Shown: in pieces, positions 17,041 to 24,857 of the stretch
How the letters are laid out: every line of letters starts with the position of its first letter
Numbering within the stretch: position 1 is the stretch's first letter
DNA from: Nocardia alba NBRC 108234
Lineage (GTDB): Bacteria > Actinomycetota > Actinomycetes > Mycobacteriales > Mycobacteriaceae
DNA length: 64,000 nt
Assembly: GCF_001612665.1 (NCBI RefSeq)
Contig: NZ_BDAX01000021.1
Location: forward strand, 1-64,000
Reading direction: 5' to 3'
Translations under genes and position numbers: made by a program
The notes under the pieces: generated by a model
Told to the model about the DNA's origin: nothing
Seen by the model: the letters and a program-made list of their open reading frames with translations, nothing else
The model's database searches: none

Positions 17041-18186
17041 TCACGAGTCGCTCGGCGTTTCGGTTGCCTTCGCCGCGAGTCGTCCGGCCGCGACCGTCGC
17101 CGCGGCGATCGTGCACAGCGCCGCCAGCATGATCGCCGAGCCCTCACCCGGCACCAGCACCCCCAGCTGACTCCCGACGGTCACCGCCGCGACCGGCACC
17201 CCGATCTGTGCCGCGGCCAGCGCGCCGTAGGCGACCGGCTGGCCGAGCAGCCGCGCCGCGCAGTGCACGCCGACGGCCCCGACACCGAGTGCCAGCCCGA
17301 GCAGGACGAACCGCGGGTGCTCCCCGAACTCGCGCAGATCCAGCCGCGCGCCGAGCCAGACGAAGAACAGCGGAGCGAGCAACCCATCGCTGATCGCGAA
17401 CACCTGCTTGGCCACCCGACGCGGTTCACCGACCCCCGCCACCGCCAGCCCCGCCGCGAACCCGCCGAGCATGATCGAGACGTGCATCGCACTGGCAACC
17501 CCGCACAGCGCGAACACCAGGACCAGACTCACCCGCAGTTCCAGCGTGAACTTGCGATCCTCGGAAACCTCGTGCACCTGCCGCTGCGCACCCGTCCGCT
17601 GGAGATAGCGCAGCACGAAGAACATCACGGTCGCGCAGAGTGCCACCACCACCGCGCCGATCGCGGCTCGCGCGGCGTTCGCCGGGTCGATCACCAGCGG
17701 CAGCGCGACGATGCAGGCAGTGTCGGCGATGGCCACCTGGGCGGTGAGCGCGAGCACCGGCGGCCCGCTCAACCGCATCGAGTCGATGATCGGCAACGCC
17801 ATCGCCGCCGACGACGACGCCATCAGCACCGCGTAGACCGCCGCGTGCCCCACGCCGAACACCTGTGCCATCGCCCAGCCCGCCACCGCCGCCGCCACAC
17901 CCACCAGCACGGCACGCGCGACGCCGACCCCGAGCGCACCCCTGACCCGCGGATCACGCACCGGCACATGGGTTCCCGCGGCGAACATCACCAGCGCGAA
18001 GCCCATGTCGGCGAGGAACATGAAGACCGGGTCGGCGGGGTCGAGAATGCGAAGACCGGTGTTGCCGAAGATGACTCCCGCGAGCAGTTCACCGAGCAGC
18101 ACCGGCAGGTACAGCTGTCTCGGCAGGGCGAGCAGCGGCCCGATCAACCCGAGCGCGACCACCAGCGCCAGGGTTGCGAACGTCAT
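17041..18186 (-). CDS. Cation/proton antiporter (CPA2 / KefB-like)
   Basis: This is an integral membrane protein of 381 residues with about 11-12 helices, in the monovalent cation:proton antiporter-2 family (Na+/H+ exchanger Pfam group). Features include LPRQLYLPVLLGELLAGVIFG at the second helix, conserved charged and Pro residues, and a discontinuous-helix region around SSAAMALPIID. There is no C-terminal RCK/TrkA regulatory domain, so it is the short form. The start overlaps the stop of the upstream ParB-like gene by 4 bases (ATGA), indicating translational coupling. It probably exchanges Na+ or K+ for protons; cation specificity is unknown. Confidence 0.87.
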   Translation of the reverse strand: MTFATLALVVALGLIGPLLALPRQLYLPVLLGELLAGVIFGNTGLRILDPADPVFMFLADMGFALVMFAAGTHVPVRDPRVRGALGVGVARAVLVGVAAAVAGWAMAQVFGVGHAAVYAVLMASSSAAMALPIIDSMRLSGPPVLALTAQVAIADTACIVALPLVIDPANAARAAIGAVVVALCATVMFFVLRYLQRTGAQRQVHEVSEDRKFTLELRVSLVLVFALCGVASAMHVSIMLGGFAAGLAVAGVGEPRRVAKQVFAISDGLLAPLFFVWLGARLDLREFGEHPRFVLLGLALGVGAVGVHCAARLLGQPVAYGALAAAQIGVPVAAVTVGSQLGVLVPGEGSAIMLAALCTIAAATVAAGRLAAKATETPSDS

Positions 18187-18572
18187 GGCATCGCGGCGAT
18201 CTTGGCGGGGATCTCGACATTCTCATCGGCCCAGTACAGCGCGCACACCCGGTGATACCCGTCGGCGATCAGCATCGGCACGTTCGTCCGGCAGTCACCC
18301 CGCACCAGCAGGATCGGCGAGAGCTTGCGCCCCTCGTTCACCTTGAGCAGGTCCCTGCGCACATGCGGATTGTCCGGGGTGAGGGCTTCGAGCTGCGACG
18401 CGCGCAGAATGTCTTTGGCCTTCTTCACCACCACCGGCGCCGCCCTTAGCTCGGCCACGATCGCATCGACCACCGCCTTGTCGCCGAGCAGCTCGAGATA
18501 GTCGGCGGCAGCGGGATAGTCATGATCTTCCGGCGTGGACTTCCACTTCACCTGCAGAATCTGTTCAGCCAT
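18183..18572 (-). CDS. ParB/sulfiredoxin-like domain protein coupled to antiporter
   Basis: This is a small cytosolic protein of 129 residues. The C-terminal half carries a ParB/Srx-like signature: a region near SPILLVRGDC followed by IADGYHR (compare the GxHR motif of ParB/sulfiredoxin nucleotide-binding folds), then CALYWADENVEIPAKI. The N-terminal half is helical. I chose the ATG at 18572 on the basis of family-like length, as longer frames are high-GC noise. It overlaps the antiporter start by 4 bases, so the products are probably made together. It could be a nucleotide-binding regulator of the antiporter; this is inference only. Confidence 0.7.
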   Translation of the reverse strand: MAEQILQVKWKSTPEDHDYPAAADYLELLGDKAVVDAIVAELRAAPVVVKKAKDILRASQLEALTPDNPHVRRDLLKVNEGRKLSPILLVRGDCRTNVPMLIADGYHRVCALYWADENVEIPAKIAAMP

Positions 18573-18798
18573 CGACCCATCATCCGCCGCACCCCACCGA
18601 TTCCCCGGGAGGTCACCGCCCGCGTCTACCAGAGGTCGATCCACCACGGCCGCACCGCCAGATCGAACCCCGCGGCACGTCCGTGTGCCGGGCGTCGATA
18701 AGTGTCGACGGTTACACGCGGGGGCAGCTAGGTTGGCGTGTTGCCCAGTGGTGGGTGGCCCCGGGCCGGTGCCCGGTGTCGGAGGGCATGGGAGCGAC

Positions 18799-19485
18799 AT
18801 GATGACGAATGAGGCGCTTCGGGGAATCGAACCGGGGGCGACGATGGCGACAGCGATGCTGAGCCCGGTTATGGGGGGACTGATCCGAACGTGGACCGAC
18901 CGGGGGTCGCAGCTGTGGTCGGTGGAGGATCCAGGCGGACTGTCCAGAATGCTGGGTCGCGGGGTGGTTGGCCGAACCCCGATGCCGGACAATCGTTTTC
19001 GCGAAGCCGCATATCTGAATGCGGACACCGGCACGCTGGTGGTTCAGAACCGGTTCGCCGCCGGTGAAGGGGACCGGGTGCAGGTGGAAGCGAATGTCTT
19101 CCAACTCGGTGATCCGGTGCCTCCGGAAACCAACCCGTGGGGCGATCTGAAAGAGTTCCTGTCAGCGGCGGCGCTGTCGGCTGTCGAACGTGGCGAGTAC
19201 TTTGTGGTGGAGTTGGGCGGCTGGGATGCGATTCCCGAGCCGTACTGCCTCTTCGCGGTCGTAGATCAGGGCGACGGTCCGGTGTCGCTGATCGAGGCCG
19301 CCCCCGCACCGCGTGGCACCGGCATCTGGCCCGACGCTCCCCAGGATCAGCGCGGCTCCACAGTGACGGCACCCGCGACCGAGCAGTCGCTGCCCGGGGC
19401 TGGAATCTTCGCGGTAGCGGCAATCAAGACGTGGGGTGCGCAGCCGTGGGACGTCGCGCTGACTTTCGGGAAGCTGGCGGGATAG
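18799..19485 (+). CDS. Hypothetical protein, unknown family (228 aa)
   Basis: I do not recognise a family with confidence. The protein has no signal peptide or membrane helix. It shows alternating predicted strands and helices; the C-terminal half carries EYFVVELGGW, YCLFAVVD, then a block with APATEQSLPGAGIFAVAA and PWDVALTF, faintly like TY-Chap/YbjN-type chaperone folds. The ATG at 18799 has GGGAG 5 bases upstream. Codon use is less GC-biased than that of the flanking genes. It lies between the antiporter pair and dnaB, transcribed opposite to both. Confidence 0.6.
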   Translation: MMTNEALRGIEPGATMATAMLSPVMGGLIRTWTDRGSQLWSVEDPGGLSRMLGRGVVGRTPMPDNRFREAAYLNADTGTLVVQNRFAAGEGDRVQVEANVFQLGDPVPPETNPWGDLKEFLSAAALSAVERGEYFVVELGGWDAIPEPYCLFAVVDQGDGPVSLIEAAPAPRGTGIWPDAPQDQRGSTVTAPATEQSLPGAGIFAVAAIKTWGAQPWDVALTFGKLAG

Positions 19486-19576
19486 CCCGACATGGACGAC
19501 GACGAACGCGATGTATGGGAGTAACCTCGACCAGGGCTGGGTATCCAACTCGCGCTGTCGACCGAGCCGAGAGTGG

Positions 19577-20959
19577 TCAGCCGCGGGCCATATCCACGAA
19601 ACGGCTCAAATGCAGCTGATGGGCGACGGTGATCGTGGCGGTGGGGCCGTTACGGTGCTTACCGACAATGAGATCGGCCTCGCCACCACGGGGGTCGTCG
19701 CGTTCGATGGCATCCGGCCGGTGGAGCAGAATGACCATGTCGGCATCCTGCTCGAGCGATCCAGATTCGCGCAAATCGGACACCATGGGCCGCTTGTCGG
19801 TTCGCTGTTCGGGACCACGGTTCAGCTGCGAGATCGCGATCACCGGAACCTCGAGTTCCTTGGCCAGCAGCTTCAGATGACGCGAGAATTCCGAGACTTC
19901 CTGCTGACGCGATTCGACCTTCTTGCCCGAGCTCATCAGCTGCAGGTAGTCCACCACAACGAGTTTCAGGTCGTGGCGCTGCTTCAAACGACGAGCTTTG
20001 GCGCGAATCTCCATCATGGTCAGGTTGGGCGAATCGTCGACGAACAAGGGCGCCTCACTGATCTCGCTCATCCGGCGAGCCAGTTTGGTCCAGTCGTCAT
20101 CGCTCATGCGTCCGGAGCGCATATCGCCCAGCTTGATCTTCGCCTCGGCCGAGAGCAGGCGCATGACGATCTCGGTCCGGCTCATTTCCAGCGAGAAGAT
20201 AACGCTGGCCATGCCGTGCTTGATCGAGCAACTCCGCATGAAATCCATTCCCAGGGTCGATTTGCCGACGCCGGGGCGCGCGGCCACGATAATCATCTGA
20301 CCTGGGTGAAGACCATTGGTGAGTTCGTCGAGTTCGGTGAAGCCGGTGGGCACGCCGAGGGAGATGCCGCCGCGGGAGGCGATGGAGTCGATTTCGTCCA
20401 TGGTGGGCTGGAGGAGTTCTTCCAGCGGGGTGAAGTCCTCGGTGGTGCGGCGTTCGGTGACCTCGTAGATCTCGGCTTGAGCGCGGTCGACCACTTCGGC
20501 GACGTCTTGGCCGTCGGCGCCCGCGTAACCGAACTGGACGATGCGGGTGCCCGCTTCGACGAGGCGGCGCAGGATGGCCTTCTCGGCGACGATCTCGGCG
20601 TAGAAACCGGCGTTGGCCGCGGTGGGGACGGTCTGGGTGAGGGTGACCAGGTAGGGCGGGCCGCCGATGCGCTTGAGTTCGCCGCGGCGGTCGAGGCCCG
20701 CCGAGACGGTGACGGGGTCGGCGGGTTCGCCGCGGCCGTAGAGGTCGAGGATCGTGTCGTAGATGGCCTGGTGCGCGGGGCGGTAGAAATCGCCGGGGCG
20801 CAGCACCTCCACCACATCGGCGATGGCGTCCTTGCTCAGCAGCATGCCGCCGAGAACGGACTGCTCAGCGGCCATATCGTGCGGGGGCTGCCGACCGAAG
20901 TCCTCGCCGGGGGGTTCAGGCGTGAATTCCGTTTGCGCGCGGTCACCGGTGGTTGTCAC
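19577..20959 (-). CDS. dnaB: Replicative DNA helicase DnaB
   Basis: This is the hexameric 5'-3' helicase of the replication fork; it interacts with DnaG primase and DnaA at the origin. The N-terminal DnaB domain (about residues 25-130: PHDMAAEQSVLGGML) is joined by a linker to the RecA-like C-terminal domain (200-460). Walker A is ARPGVGKS (227-234) and Walker B VVVDYLQLM. The 460-residue length is standard, and no intein interrupts the P-loop, unlike the mycobacterial orthologue. The gene lies downstream of rplI, as in Mycobacterium, with a long upstream gap that contains DnaA-like boxes. Confidence 0.97.
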   Translation of the reverse strand: MTTTGDRAQTEFTPEPPGEDFGRQPPHDMAAEQSVLGGMLLSKDAIADVVEVLRPGDFYRPAHQAIYDTILDLYGRGEPADPVTVSAGLDRRGELKRIGGPPYLVTLTQTVPTAANAGFYAEIVAEKAILRRLVEAGTRIVQFGYAGADGQDVAEVVDRAQAEIYEVTERRTTEDFTPLEELLQPTMDEIDSIASRGGISLGVPTGFTELDELTNGLHPGQMIIVAARPGVGKSTLGMDFMRSCSIKHGMASVIFSLEMSRTEIVMRLLSAEAKIKLGDMRSGRMSDDDWTKLARRMSEISEAPLFVDDSPNLTMMEIRAKARRLKQRHDLKLVVVDYLQLMSSGKKVESRQQEVSEFSRHLKLLAKELEVPVIAISQLNRGPEQRTDKRPMVSDLRESGSLEQDADMVILLHRPDAIERDDPRGGEADLIVGKHRNGPTATITVAHQLHLSRFVDMARG

Positions 20960-21542
20960 CAGGGGAGTCCTCTCTGCCCGCAGAACCGGGATTTCACATC
21001 GATGCTCTCGTTGTACTCCCGGACACCGACACCGATGTCAGCAATCGGTTGCCTGCGTGATTCCCGGGGCCACGCGCAGGGCGATGGGACGAACCTAGGT
21101 GACGTTTTCGGGACTCGCCAACCCGACCTGTGCACACAACTGTGGATAACTTGGGGGTAGTTCACCCGTTGTTGTGCACCGCCTGTGGAAAACATGGGGA
21201 AAACCCAGGTCAGTACGAAAAAACGCCCTGATAGGACCCGGTTTGTCCAACTTCATCCCTGTGGATGAAAGAAGTTCCGCGTGTCGGCCGAGGTGAACAG
21301 CCGGGCGTGTTGGGTTAACAGCCATGGTGTCGAATATGACCGAGGTCACAAATCTTCCGGTCGGTTTTCGCAGTCATCCACAGGGCGAATAACCGGAGGT
21401 CAAGCGATTACCGACCGTGAGCCGCGTAACACACCCCGTGCCGACCTTGCAATCGGCTACCGTTCAGTTAACGCACAAGGGGTCGGGAAAAAGGCAAGCA
21501 GAAACCACCCCTATGCACGCACAGGGGTGGTTTCCGGCGAAC
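20960..21542. promoter_or_regulatory. dnaB upstream region with DnaA-box-like cluster
   Basis: This 583-base gap is less GC-rich than the genes around it. DnaA-box-like nonamers are at 21141-21149 (TGTGGATAA, perfect complement of TTATCCACA), 21184-21192 (TGTGGAAAA), 21260-21268 (TGTGGATGA) and 21374-21382 (TCATCCACA). The first two fit TTWTNCACA and the last two have one mismatch. A palindrome, TGACCGAGGTCA, is at 21337-21348. The boxes probably control dnaB or bind DnaA; an origin here is less likely because no dnaA or dnaN is adjacent. Confidence 0.5.
21501..21534. terminator. rplI operon terminator
   Basis: Perfect 12-bp arms (21501-21512 and 21523-21534, GAAACCACCCCT) with a 10-base loop lie 9 bases beyond the rplI stop on the minus strand. 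This would end the rpsF-ssb-rpsR-rplI transcript and isolate dnaB. Confidence 0.8.
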
Positions 21543-21995
21543 TCAGTTCGCAGCAACCTCGAGGTTGAACTTCGCGGCCACATCGGGGTGCAGGTGCACC
21601 ACGATGCCGTGCTTGCCGGTCGCCTTGATGTGCGACTTCGGCAGCTCGATGCTGCGCTTGTCGACCACGGGGCCACCGGCCGCCTTGATGGCCGAGGCCA
21701 CGTCGGTGGTGGTGACCGAGCCGAACAGCTTGCCGCTGTCGGCGGTCTTCACGGTCAGCGAGACCGCGGCGAGGCCCTCGATGGCCTGCTTCAGCTCGTT
21801 GGCGTGATCCAGGTCGCGCACCTTGCGGGCGTCCTGGGCGCGACGGATTCCGTCGACCTGCTTCTGGGCGCCACGGGTGGCCGGGATGGCCAGACCGCGG
21901 GGCAGCAGGAAGTTACGGCCGTAGCCGTCCTTGACCTCGACGAGGTCGCCGGGGGCGCCGAGGTTGTCGACATCAGCGGTGAGGATGAGCTTCAT
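21543..21995 (-). CDS. rplI: 50S ribosomal protein L9
   Basis: L9 binds 23S rRNA near the L1 stalk and extends outward. The N-terminal domain is typical (MKLILTADVDNLG, then GYGRNFLLPRGLA), followed by the long connecting helix and a C-terminal RNA-binding domain ending near GIVVHLHPDV. The length of 150 residues is standard. It is last in the rpsF-ssb-rpsR-rplI operon, 17 bases after rpsR, and is followed by a strong terminator. Confidence 0.98.
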   Translation of the reverse strand: MKLILTADVDNLGAPGDLVEVKDGYGRNFLLPRGLAIPATRGAQKQVDGIRRAQDARKVRDLDHANELKQAIEGLAAVSLTVKTADSGKLFGSVTTTDVASAIKAAGGPVVDKRSIELPKSHIKATGKHGIVVHLHPDVAAKFNLEVAAN

Positions 21996-22012
21996 CTGTG
22001 TGACTCCCTTTC

Positions 22013-22264
22013 TCAGCGAGCGGTCGACACGTAAGGAAGCAGAGCCACCTCACGCGAGTTCTTGACGGCGACAGCGATATCACGCTGGTGCTGCACGCAG
22101 TTGCCGGTGACGCGGCGAGCGCGGATCTTGCCGCGATCGCTGACGTACTTACGCAGCAGCGTGGTGTCCTTGTAATCGATATTGACGATTCCGGACTTTG
22201 CTTCCTTGCAGAAAGCACAGGCCTTCTTCTTCAGTACCTTTTCGCGCGCGGGCGCTTTAGGCAT
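22013..22264 (-). CDS. rpsR: 30S ribosomal protein S18
   Basis: S18 pairs with S6 on the 30S platform. The 83-residue protein has four potential zinc ligands in Cys-x-x-Cys (16, 19) and Cys-x-x-His (56, 59), the C+ type. Actinobacteria often carry a second, zinc-free paralogue under Zur control; this is the zinc-binding copy. The gene lies between ssb and rplI with short spacers (32 and 17 bases), as in other actinobacteria. Confidence 0.97.
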   Translation of the reverse strand: MPKAPAREKVLKKKACAFCKEAKSGIVNIDYKDTTLLRKYVSDRGKIRARRVTGNCVQHQRDIAVAVKNSREVALLPYVSTAR

Positions 22265-22296
22265 GGTTTTCTCTCCGTACTATGAGTGCCGTTCGA

Positions 22297-22872
22297 TCAG
22301 AACGGCGGTTCGTCATCCATGCGGCCGCCGCCCCCGAAGGAGCCGGCCGCGGGCGCGCTACCCCACGGATCGTCTTCGCCACCGGCATTGCTGCCGCCGG
22401 CCTGACGTCCGCCGCCATTGTTGGCGTTGTAGCCGCCTGCGCTAGATCCACCACCGGCATTGCCGGAACCACCACCGCTGAAGCCGCCACCGCCGCCTCC
22501 GCCACCGCGACCGGCCTTGGAGACCTTCGCCGTCGCGTAACGCAGCGAGGGACCGACTTCGTCGACCTCGAGCTCGACCACAGTGCGCTTCTCGCCCTCG
22601 CGGGTTTCGTAGGAGCGCTGCTTGAGCCGACCACTCACGATGACGCGAGCGCCTCGGGTCAGACTTTCGGCGACGTTCTCCGCTGCCTCACGCCAGATGT
22701 TGCAGCGCAGGAACAGCGCCTCGCCGTCTTTCCATTCGTTCGAATTGCGATCGAACACACGGGGAGTCGAGGCGACGGTGAAATTAGCCACCGCCGCGCC
22801 TGCGGGCGTGAAACGAAGCTCCGGGTCTGCCGTCAAGTTTCCGATGACGGTAATGACCGTGTCGCCTGCCAT
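22297..22872 (-). CDS. ssb: Single-stranded DNA-binding protein
   Basis: SSB covers single-stranded DNA during replication and repair. The N-terminal OB fold (residues 1-115: GDTVITVIGNLTADPELRF onward) is followed by a glycine/serine/asparagine-rich tail (about 116-180) and the acidic tip DDEPPF, which binds partner proteins. The 191-residue length fits the actinobacterial form. It lies between rpsF and rpsR in the same operon, the standard arrangement. A second SSB may exist elsewhere but is not in the window. Confidence 0.97.
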   Translation of the reverse strand: MAGDTVITVIGNLTADPELRFTPAGAAVANFTVASTPRVFDRNSNEWKDGEALFLRCNIWREAAENVAESLTRGARVIVSGRLKQRSYETREGEKRTVVELEVDEVGPSLRYATAKVSKAGRGGGGGGGGFSGGGSGNAGGGSSAGGYNANNGGGRQAGGSNAGGEDDPWGSAPAAGSFGGGGRMDDEPPF

Positions 22873-22962
22873 GGGGGTTCCTCCTGCTCGGGGTGCAGTC
22901 CGCTGCTCGTTGCGCTAGAGCCTAGAGATAGGCACCGACGTAAACGAGAAGAAGGGTGCGGA

Positions 22963-23250
22963 CTACTTGTCGTTGCGCAGAACCTTGGTGCGCAGCACCG
23001 TCTCGTTCAGGCCCAGCTGGCGGTCGAGTTCGCTCACGGTGGCCGGGGTCGCGGTCAGGTTGACGATCGCGTAAATGCCTTCGGCCTGCTTGGCGATTTC
23101 GTAGGCGAGCCGGCGGCGGCCCCAGATGTCGACCTTGTCGACGTTGCCGCCCTCGGTCTTGACGACCGTGAGCAGAGTATCCAGGGACTGCCCGACGATG
23201 CGCTCGTCCAGGCTCGGGTCGAGGATGACCATTACTTCATATTGACGCAC
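22963..23250 (-). CDS. rpsF: 30S ribosomal protein S6
   Basis: S6 forms a heterodimer with S18 on the 30S platform. The 95 residues show the family's RNP-like fold with MRQYEVMVILDPSLDE at the N-terminus and GRRRLAYEIAKQAEGIYAIV in the centre. A clear GGAGG ribosome binding site precedes the ATG. It is first in the rpsF-ssb-rpsR-rplI operon; a hairpin-rich leader lies upstream and could be an S6:S18 autoregulatory site. Confidence 0.97.
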   Translation of the reverse strand: MRQYEVMVILDPSLDERIVGQSLDTLLTVVKTEGGNVDKVDIWGRRRLAYEIAKQAEGIYAIVNLTATPATVSELDRQLGLNETVLRTKVLRNDK

Positions 23251-23282
23251 GGACCAATCACCTCCTGTGGACTAGGAAACGG

Positions 23283-23326
23283 CCATGGACTCTCCATGGC
23301 AGGAGGGTTCGTTGCGTCAGCAACCC
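23283..23326 (-). promoter_or_regulatory. Structured rpsF leader, candidate S6:S18 autoregulation site
   Basis: On the minus strand upstream of rpsF, one hairpin has GGGTTGC and GCAAC-GAA-CCC arms (23305-23326, GAA bulge, TGAC loop). A second has CCATGG arms at 23283-23288 and 23294-23299. Other bacteria control this operon by S6:S18 binding to an rpsF leader hairpin; the match here is suggestive only. Confidence 0.35.
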
Positions 23327-23420
23327 GACAAGGCTACATGAGCGGGTGGTGACCAGCGAAATCGATGCCCGCCGCGGGTGTACCCGGGTGATCGTGAGGC
23401 TGCCGCATAATGTGGTCGCC

Positions 23421-24797
23421 ATGACCACAGCAGGCCCGCGACAGCGCGCAGCACGACGCGGCGCGACGTGGGCGGCGGTCTTGAGCATCCTCGTGATGCT
23501 GCTGTGCGGCCTCACTCTCGCGCTGGCCTACGCCAACAAAGCCCGGTGCGCGGGCGGCGCGATCGATGAATCCGGTCGCAGTCTGGTATTCGACGAGCGC
23601 AAGGATTCGGATGTCTGCTATTCCGATATCCAATTCCTGTGGCTCGGCCGCGATATCGACAATCACGTCTTTCCGTACATCAACGGCGCGATCACCGAAG
23701 ACGGCGCGCTGACCGGCGGTGCGGTGGAATACCCGGTGCTCAGCGGCGTACTGATGTGGGTGGGCGCCATCGGGGCCGACAACGACGCCGACTTCCTGTG
23801 GCAGTCGGCGCTGTTGCTCACGCCGTTCGCCCTGCTCACGGCGTGGATGCTGGCCAGACTCGCGGGCCCGGCGGCGTTGCTGTGGGCGATCGGCCCGCCG
23901 CTGGTGTTCTACGCCTTCCACAACTGGGAGCTGCCGGTGGTGTGCACGGCGGTGGCGGCGGTCTACGTGATGACGATGTGGACGGGGCTGTCGGTGCGCA
24001 CACGCGGAATCACCGCCGCGGTACTGCTCGCGCTGGGGTTCTGCCTGAAGCTCTACCCGGGGATCTTCGTGCTCCCGCTGGCGGTGTTCGTGCTCACCGA
24101 GGGCACCCCGCGCGATCGTCGCCCGCTGCGCGAACTCGACGTGGCGGGGGCCGCGCAGACCCTGCTGGCCGCGATGGGCACGGTGGCGGCGGTGAATCTG
24201 CCGTTCGTGCTGGCCGGAGTGGAGGGCTGGCGCGCGTCGATCACGTTCCAGCAGTTGCGTCAGGCCGACATCACCACCAACTCGATCTGGTACTGGGGCC
24301 ATCAGTTGATCTTCGGCCGGTCGGCGCAGACCTCGCAGACCTGGCACGATGCCGTCGCGATCGCCTCGCCCGCCCTGATCTTCGGCGGGTTCGCGCTGGC
24401 CATGTGGCTGGGTTGGCGGCGCTGGACTCCGAGTTCGGCCTACCCGTGGGTGGGCGTGAGCGCGGCGATGCTGGCCGCCTTCATGCTCTTCCACAAGGTG
24501 CACTCACCCCAGTACACCCTGTGGATAATCCCGTTCCTGGTGTTGCTCGAGGTGCCATGGTCGCTGGTCGCCGCCTACCTGGTGGCCGACGCGGCGGTGG
24601 GCGTCGGGGTGTTCCGGTACTTCGCCGCCATGGGCGAGGGCGAGGGCGTGGAGCTGATGGAAGGGATCGTCCAGTTCGGCGTGTGGTTGCGCACCGCCCT
24701 GTTGATCACCCTGTTCTTCCTCTTTCTCCGGGCGAGGGTGCGTGGCGGGCACCTCGAACCGAGCGCGGCACCGGGCCGCCGATTGCAACCCGCGTGA
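23421..24797 (+). CDS. GT87/DUF2029-type membrane mannosyltransferase
   Basis: This is an integral membrane protein of 458 residues with about 10 predicted helices, resembling the polyprenol-phosphomannose-dependent GT87 family that makes the outer mannosylations of mycobacterial phosphatidylinositol mannosides and lipomannan. Membrane segments alternate with short loops; KLYPGIF and FHKVHSPQYTLWIIP are typical. I chose the ATG at 23421; earlier starts overlap the rpsF leader. It is a paralogue of the gene at 37937-39676 (shared EYPVLSG, KLYP and SPQYSLWLVP-type motifs). It is divergent from rpsF, with a hairpin terminator after it. Its acceptor is unknown. Confidence 0.78.
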   Translation: MTTAGPRQRAARRGATWAAVLSILVMLLCGLTLALAYANKARCAGGAIDESGRSLVFDERKDSDVCYSDIQFLWLGRDIDNHVFPYINGAITEDGALTGGAVEYPVLSGVLMWVGAIGADNDADFLWQSALLLTPFALLTAWMLARLAGPAALLWAIGPPLVFYAFHNWELPVVCTAVAAVYVMTMWTGLSVRTRGITAAVLLALGFCLKLYPGIFVLPLAVFVLTEGTPRDRRPLRELDVAGAAQTLLAAMGTVAAVNLPFVLAGVEGWRASITFQQLRQADITTNSIWYWGHQLIFGRSAQTSQTWHDAVAIASPALIFGGFALAMWLGWRRWTPSSAYPWVGVSAAMLAAFMLFHKVHSPQYTLWIIPFLVLLEVPWSLVAAYLVADAAVGVGVFRYFAAMGEGEGVELMEGIVQFGVWLRTALLITLFFLFLRARVRGGHLEPSAAPGRRLQPA

Positions 24798-24804
24798 ACG
24801 ACAA

Positions 24805-24836
24805 CGGCGGCGAATCCCGGAAGGGACTCGCCGCCG
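24805..24836. terminator. Terminator between GT87 and DUF475 genes
   Basis: Arms of 14 bases at 24805-24818 and 24823-24836 pair with one mismatch and a 4-base loop. It lies between convergent genes and may act in both directions. Confidence 0.7.
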
Positions 24837-24857
24837 CCGCGACTGTTCGGCCGTGGA

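Noticed and set aside
20200..20300. Intein insertion in dnaB
   Set aside because: Mycobacterial dnaB genes often carry an intein at the P-loop; here the reading through Walker A is uninterrupted and the length is normal.
19511..21160. 549-codon plus-strand frame opposite dnaB
   Set aside because: DnaB is certain on the minus strand; the opposite frame has no motifs and continues through a non-coding gap.
20960..21542. Chromosomal origin of replication
   Set aside because: DnaA-like boxes are present, but only two fit the consensus fully and dnaA, dnaN and rpmH are not adjacent. A regulatory region is the simpler reading.
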